A stretch of DNA of 8,679 nt, taken from Cellvibrionales bacterium UBA2511. Lineage in GTDB: Bacteria; Pseudomonadota; Gammaproteobacteria; Pseudomonadales; Porticoccaceae. Below, in pieces: positions 5,854 through 8,679 of the stretch. The notes below the pieces were generated by a model, which worked only from the letters and a program-made list of their open reading frames with translations, was not told the DNA's origin and did not search any database. Position 1 is the stretch's first letter. Every line of letters begins with the position of its first letter. The translations under genes and the position numbers were made by a program. The stretch covers positions 8,267 to 16,945 of the forward strand of contig DDNV01000087.1 of NCBI GenBank assembly GCA_002341315.1, in the 5' to 3' direction.

Positions 5854-7422
5854 ATGAAGATAAAGTCGCGCTTTCTAGCATTAACAATAACTGCTGGGGG
5901 TTGGCTATTCAGCAGCATGTTGGCTGCAGAATTGCCGAAAAACCATAGCATTAATAGAGGTGATGTGATCGCAGTACACCTTCATCAGCTAAGGCCAACA
6001 CAAGCAGCTGTCGGTTACGATCAGATTTTTTACAAGTTTGGTCGTTATCAACATGACAGAGAAAAGAAATTTGATGAAATCTGTGAAACTAATGGCCAAA
6101 AGTCAATCGTTACTGTTTCAGCCAAGTCCACAGCCTCTGTTGCCAGTTCATTTGAATGCACTGACCCCATTGGGACTCACAAAATGGATATGAAAACTGT
6201 GGTTATTGGCCCTGACCATCAATTGTATTTAACGGACGGACATCACACATTTAACGTATTTTGGCATATGGAGGATGGTGGAGCCGACTTCGAAGTCAAT
6301 GTTGTTGTTGCCGACGACTATCGTGATACTCCCACAATGGAAGATTTCTGGCTAAAAATGGAAGCGGCAAATAATCTTTGGCTTTACGATGAAAAATTTA
6401 AAAAAATTGCACATAGAACACTGCCCGAATCACTGGGCTTGGAGAACTTTCATAACAACGTTTATCGTGCATTAATGTATTTCTCTAGAAAAATTGCCTG
6501 GGAAAAACCCAAGCCAGCGATTAACTTTGTGGAATTTTACTGGGGTAAAGAAATCCACGATAAAATCAATCTCAATAAATATGATTTGAACTCAATGAAG
6601 GGTTATCAAAAAGCCGTTAAAGATGTGAGTGAGCTGATTTTGTCCATTGATAGTAACAATATCGGAGGTATCGGAAAATCCGCAAAGCAAATGGGGCAGT
6701 ACGATGGTTTTGATAAAAAGGAATTTGAGAAGCTCGCGAGAAAAGGCAAAAAACTGGATTATATGCTTCTCTACAAAAAGCAGGCCTCAGGCAAGGGGCT
6801 TAGCTTTGATAAAGCTGTAAATCATAGCGTTAATCTTATCTTTAGAGATCAGACGACCCTTTTTTCTACTACTGATTTGATGAAGATACCAGCTATGAAC
6901 ATCTCGAATGAAGTCAATGCGTTGATCGAAATACCCACAGGCACATCGGCAAAATGGGAACTGAATAGGCACAATACGCATCAAATTATTTGGGAACTCA
7001 AAAACGACAAACCTCGTATTGTTAATTACTTGGGCTATCCAGGTAATTACGGCACCATCCCTAGCACTGCAATGCCTAAAGAATTGGGTGGAGATGGTGA
7101 CCCTCTTGATGTTTTGGTTCTGGGGCAATCAATTCCGCGCGGCGAGGTTATCTCAGTTCGCTTAATTGCTGTGCTAAAAATGCTTGATGGTGGTGAGCAA
7201 GATGACAAGCTGATTGCTGTTATCTCAGAAGACAGCCCATTCTCCGGTGTTGAGTCCATCTCGCAATTGAATAGCCAATTTCCCGGAGTATTGGATATCA
7301 TCAGGATTTGGTTCGAGAGTTATAAGGGGCCAAACGGCGACATGGAAAGCCAAGGCTTTGGAGACCATATAGAAGCAATGGCAGTTTTGAAAAAATCCAT
7401 TCAAGCCTATCAAAACCTTTGA
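5854..7422 (+). CDS. Exported fusion: ParB/Srx-like (ParBc_2) domain plus family I inorganic pyrophosphatase
   Basis: This 522-residue protein starts with a Sec signal (hydrophobic 7-22, cut about A25, LAA|E). Residues 35-155 form a ParB/Srx-like domain of the ParBc_2 type: LRPTQ (46-50), VGYDQIFYK (53-61), the catalytic-type TDGHH (127-131) and VNVVVADDY (148-156). Residues 160-345 are mostly helical and unassigned. Residues 352-520 are a family I soluble inorganic pyrophosphatase (PPi + H2O to 2 Pi) with E359, K367, E369, R388, YPGNYG (395-400), signature DGDPLD (414-419), D445, D450, K452 and Y490-K491, so it should be active. The only two cysteines (C77, C102) lie in the ParB-like domain and could form a disulphide. 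Family I pyrophosphatases are usually about 175-220 residues and cytoplasmic; export and fusion are unusual. GGAG at 5842-5845 sets the ATG. The gene follows a Pho-box-driven porin, suggesting periplasmic release of phosphate from pyrophosphate. The 5' and middle parts are much more AT-rich than neighbours, hinting at acquisition. Confidence 0.9.
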   Translation: MKIKSRFLALTITAGGWLFSSMLAAELPKNHSINRGDVIAVHLHQLRPTQAAVGYDQIFYKFGRYQHDREKKFDEICETNGQKSIVTVSAKSTASVASSFECTDPIGTHKMDMKTVVIGPDHQLYLTDGHHTFNVFWHMEDGGADFEVNVVVADDYRDTPTMEDFWLKMEAANNLWLYDEKFKKIAHRTLPESLGLENFHNNVYRALMYFSRKIAWEKPKPAINFVEFYWGKEIHDKINLNKYDLNSMKGYQKAVKDVSELILSIDSNNIGGIGKSAKQMGQYDGFDKKEFEKLARKGKKLDYMLLYKKQASGKGLSFDKAVNHSVNLIFRDQTTLFSTTDLMKIPAMNISNEVNALIEIPTGTSAKWELNRHNTHQIIWELKNDKPRIVNYLGYPGNYGTIPSTAMPKELGGDGDPLDVLVLGQSIPRGEVISVRLIAVLKMLDGGEQDDKLIAVISEDSPFSGVESISQLNSQFPGVLDIIRIWFESYKGPNGDMESQGFGDHIEAMAVLKKSIQAYQNL

Positions 7423-7478
7423 CAAGAACTTTAAATCACAAATTTTCAACAGCATGGCATGGAGTTTTTAAATACGGG

Positions 7479-7517
7479 GGAAGTGACTTAACTTGATAGC
7501 CGTCATTAGCCACTTCC
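7479..7517. repeat. Inverted repeat between convergent genes
   Basis: GGAAGTG (7479-7485) and CACTTCC (7511-7517) are a 7-base inverted repeat with a 25-base loop, located in the 102-base gap between the stops of the pyrophosphatase fusion and the HvfC/BufC gene. It has no U-run on either side, so it is at best a weak bidirectional terminator. Nothing else was recognised in this gap. Confidence 0.3.
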
Positions 7518-7524
7518 TCTGTAG

Positions 7525-8298
7525 TCATGGTGAAATCAAAATATCCAGTTGATAAAGCCGCTCAAGCAATTGCGCACCGTGAGCGATAACGGCGTCGGGG
7601 TTGTCATGCCCCAACTCCGTGGCAATAGCTTGCAGCGCATCCAGGCCGGTGCAATGACGTGCCTCCAGCAACTGCAACAGCCGAATTGTCACCGCGTTGC
7701 TCTCAAGAAACTTCACGCTGTGTTCCCGGTTACGATACACCACCAGAAATGTCGGCTGCTCGGGCGGTTCTGCTGGCTGGTATTCCTGTCCAATCAAATG
7801 AACCGGATATTCATAGGATAGCCGCCACGCCAGTGGCGAAACCTGCAGCGACTCAGCCATCACGTCAACAGGAACATAGGGCAACTCCGGTAGATCGCCT
7901 TCGGCGACATCAAGTGCCAGTTCTACCCATTCATAATGGGCCAGTTCCAGCAGAAATGGAGGATCCGTTACCAGTGGCTGGCGCTCTTCCTGAAGGTACT
8001 TGAGAAACTCCTGACTGATCTCCAGAAAATAAGGTGAATGGCTACAATGCCGGCTGACAAAGTCGCGAACCAGGGCATGCCACTGCTGGTCAGCGATCAA
8101 CTGCCTCAACACGGGGAAACCGGTTGCAATGAACGATTCTATGTTGTTGTAAACCAGCTCCCGATAGATCTTCATACGCCGGTCTTCAATATCCGGGGGA
8201 GCTGGGTTAGCATCCGGGTCCCGCAGGTGTGCAGCAAATGCATATTGGGTTTGCTGAAACATCGGCAGGGTTGATGATTCGAGGGATGATTCAGACAT
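7525..8298 (-). CDS. HvfC/BufC family (DUF2063) partner of an MNIO RiPP-modifying enzyme
   Basis: This 257-residue soluble protein has the two-part HvfC/BufC architecture. An N-terminal DUF2063 helical domain covers about residues 14-105 ([59 protein letters not shown]). A C-terminal domain starts at about 115 ([47 protein letters not shown]). These proteins, once called putative DNA-binding, work with DUF692/MNIO enzymes in the modification of Cys-rich RiPP precursors, presenting or chaperoning the peptide. The ATG (8298-8296) lies inside the end of the upstream MNIO gene, giving an 8-base overlap (ATGTCTGA). GGAAGAG (8311-8305) serves as the ribosome site, 6 bases upstream. Tight coupling to the MNIO gene supports the assignment. 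No DoxX-like or precursor gene lies downstream; those would have to be beyond the right edge. Confidence 0.9.
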   Translation of the reverse strand: MSESSLESSTLPMFQQTQYAFAAHLRDPDANPAPPDIEDRRMKIYRELVYNNIESFIATGFPVLRQLIADQQWHALVRDFVSRHCSHSPYFLEISQEFLKYLQEERQPLVTDPPFLLELAHYEWVELALDVAEGDLPELPYVPVDVMAESLQVSPLAWRLSYEYPVHLIGQEYQPAEPPEQPTFLVVYRNREHSVKFLESNAVTIRLLQLLEARHCTGLDALQAIATELGHDNPDAVIAHGAQLLERLYQLDILISP

Positions 8299-8679
8299 TG
8301 GCTACTCTTCCACGCTCCCCGGTCTGCAGGGCTGACTGCTGCGACTGTCGGATACGCGCCACCTCCTCCAGCAAGACAGGCACGGGTGGTATGTTGAAGT
8401 CCCGTTCCAGCAGGGTTGGCACAATGCCAAACTGTTGATAGGCCACATCGAGGAGATGCCATACAGGGTCAATAACATCCGCGCCGTGGGTATCGACTCG
8501 CAGATCGTCCGCCTCTTTGTAGTGGCCGGCAATATGGGCATAGACCACCCGCTCCCCGGGCAATTGCGCGAGGAACTCCTCTGCGTTGTAGCGATGATTG
8601 ATACTGTTCACGTAGATGTTGTTCACATCCAGCAACAGATCGCAGTCGGCCTCTGCGATCACCGCATTGATAAAGTCAA
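8291..8679 (-). CDS. MNIO (DUF692) multinuclear iron oxidase, HvfB/BufB type, C-terminal part
   Basis: The frame is open from the right edge (first full codon at 8677) to a TGA at 8293-8291, giving 128 residues; the 5' part is outside. The fragment is a clear C-terminal half of a DUF692 TIM-barrel enzyme. Metal-ligand type residues are visible in [11 protein letters not shown] (D17, N19/N20 of the fragment), YAHIAGH (H48), VDTHG (D62, H64) and LLERD (E91). The family includes MbnB and TglH and the bufferin/Hvf maturases, which use a multi-iron centre to oxidise cysteine side chains in a precursor peptide. The HvfC/BufC gene overlapping its end identifies the bufferin/Hvf-like branch, usually copper-responsive. 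The family is typically near 280 residues, so roughly half is present. The precursor peptide gene is expected upstream on the same strand, beyond the window. Confidence 0.93.
   Translation of the reverse strand, partial: DFINAVIAEADCDLLLDVNNIYVNSINHRYNAEEFLAQLPGERVVYAHIAGHYKEADDLRVDTHGADVIDPVWHLLDVAYQQFGIVPTLLERDFNIPPVPVLLEEVARIRQSQQSALQTGERGRVANV

Noticed and set aside
5854..6320. Treating the ParB-like domain as a chromosome partition protein
   Set aside because: The signal peptide and the ParBc_2-type TDGHH motif, with no helix-turn-helix DNA-binding region visible, argue against a cytoplasmic ParB role.
7479..7517. Calling the inverted repeat a genuine intrinsic terminator
   Set aside because: The stem is only 7 bp with a 25-base loop and no U-tract on either strand; it is kept only as a low-confidence repeat.
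7659..8003. Plus-strand open frame opposite the HvfC/BufC gene
   Set aside because: It is low-complexity Ala/Pro-rich and wholly antisense to a recognised gene, with no ribosome site.
1..8679. CRISPR array, tRNA, rRNA, insertion sequence or integrase
   Set aside because: No regularly spaced repeats, tRNA-like cloverleaf, rRNA signature, transposase frame or terminal inverted repeats with target duplications were seen.

Overview
The window looks like a chromosomal segment of a free-living, probably marine, gammaproteobacterium. The evidence is an MlaA next to a Pseudomonas-style RssB/RssC pair, an OprP/OprO-type porin, Pho-box-like repeats and an MNIO (DUF692)/HvfC-BufC pair. GC content is moderate, with an obviously AT-richer stretch inside one gene (5854-7422). 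Genus cannot be assigned from sequence reading alone.

Layout. The left edge carries the last 37 codons of a TerB-like protein on the + strand. It ends tail-to-tail with a minus-strand operon, mlaA (outer-membrane lipid asymmetry), rssB-like (response regulator plus PP2C phosphatase) and rssC-like (STAS anti-sigma antagonist), transcribed in that order. The last two genes overlap by one base. A 275-base divergent region separates mlaA from a + strand coiled-coil porin (2855-4090). A 238-base gap follows, holding a hairpin terminator candidate, a three-repeat Pho box and a perfect 14-base palindrome. Next come a phosphate/pyrophosphate-selective porin of the OprP/OprO family (4329-5747), a strong intrinsic terminator, and a 522-residue gene (5854-7422). 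That gene encodes an exported fusion of a ParB/Srx-like domain with a complete family I inorganic pyrophosphatase. The right end is a convergent minus-strand pair: a 5'-truncated DUF692/MNIO enzyme and an HvfC/BufC-type (DUF2063) partner, a signature of copper-related RiPP (bufferin/Hvf-type) loci.

How it may fit together. The central + strand block (two porins plus an exported pyrophosphatase) reads as a phosphate-acquisition module. A PhoB-type site drives an anion porin, and the next gene could hydrolyse periplasmic pyrophosphate to phosphate. The most unusual item is the exported ParB/Srx-pyrophosphatase fusion: family I pyrophosphatases are normally small cytoplasmic enzymes, yet here all recognisable catalytic residues are kept behind a signal peptide and a ParBc_2-like domain. 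The mlaA-rssB-rssC operon is a separate stress-signalling and envelope unit, and the MNIO/HvfC pair belongs to a third system continuing off the right edge.
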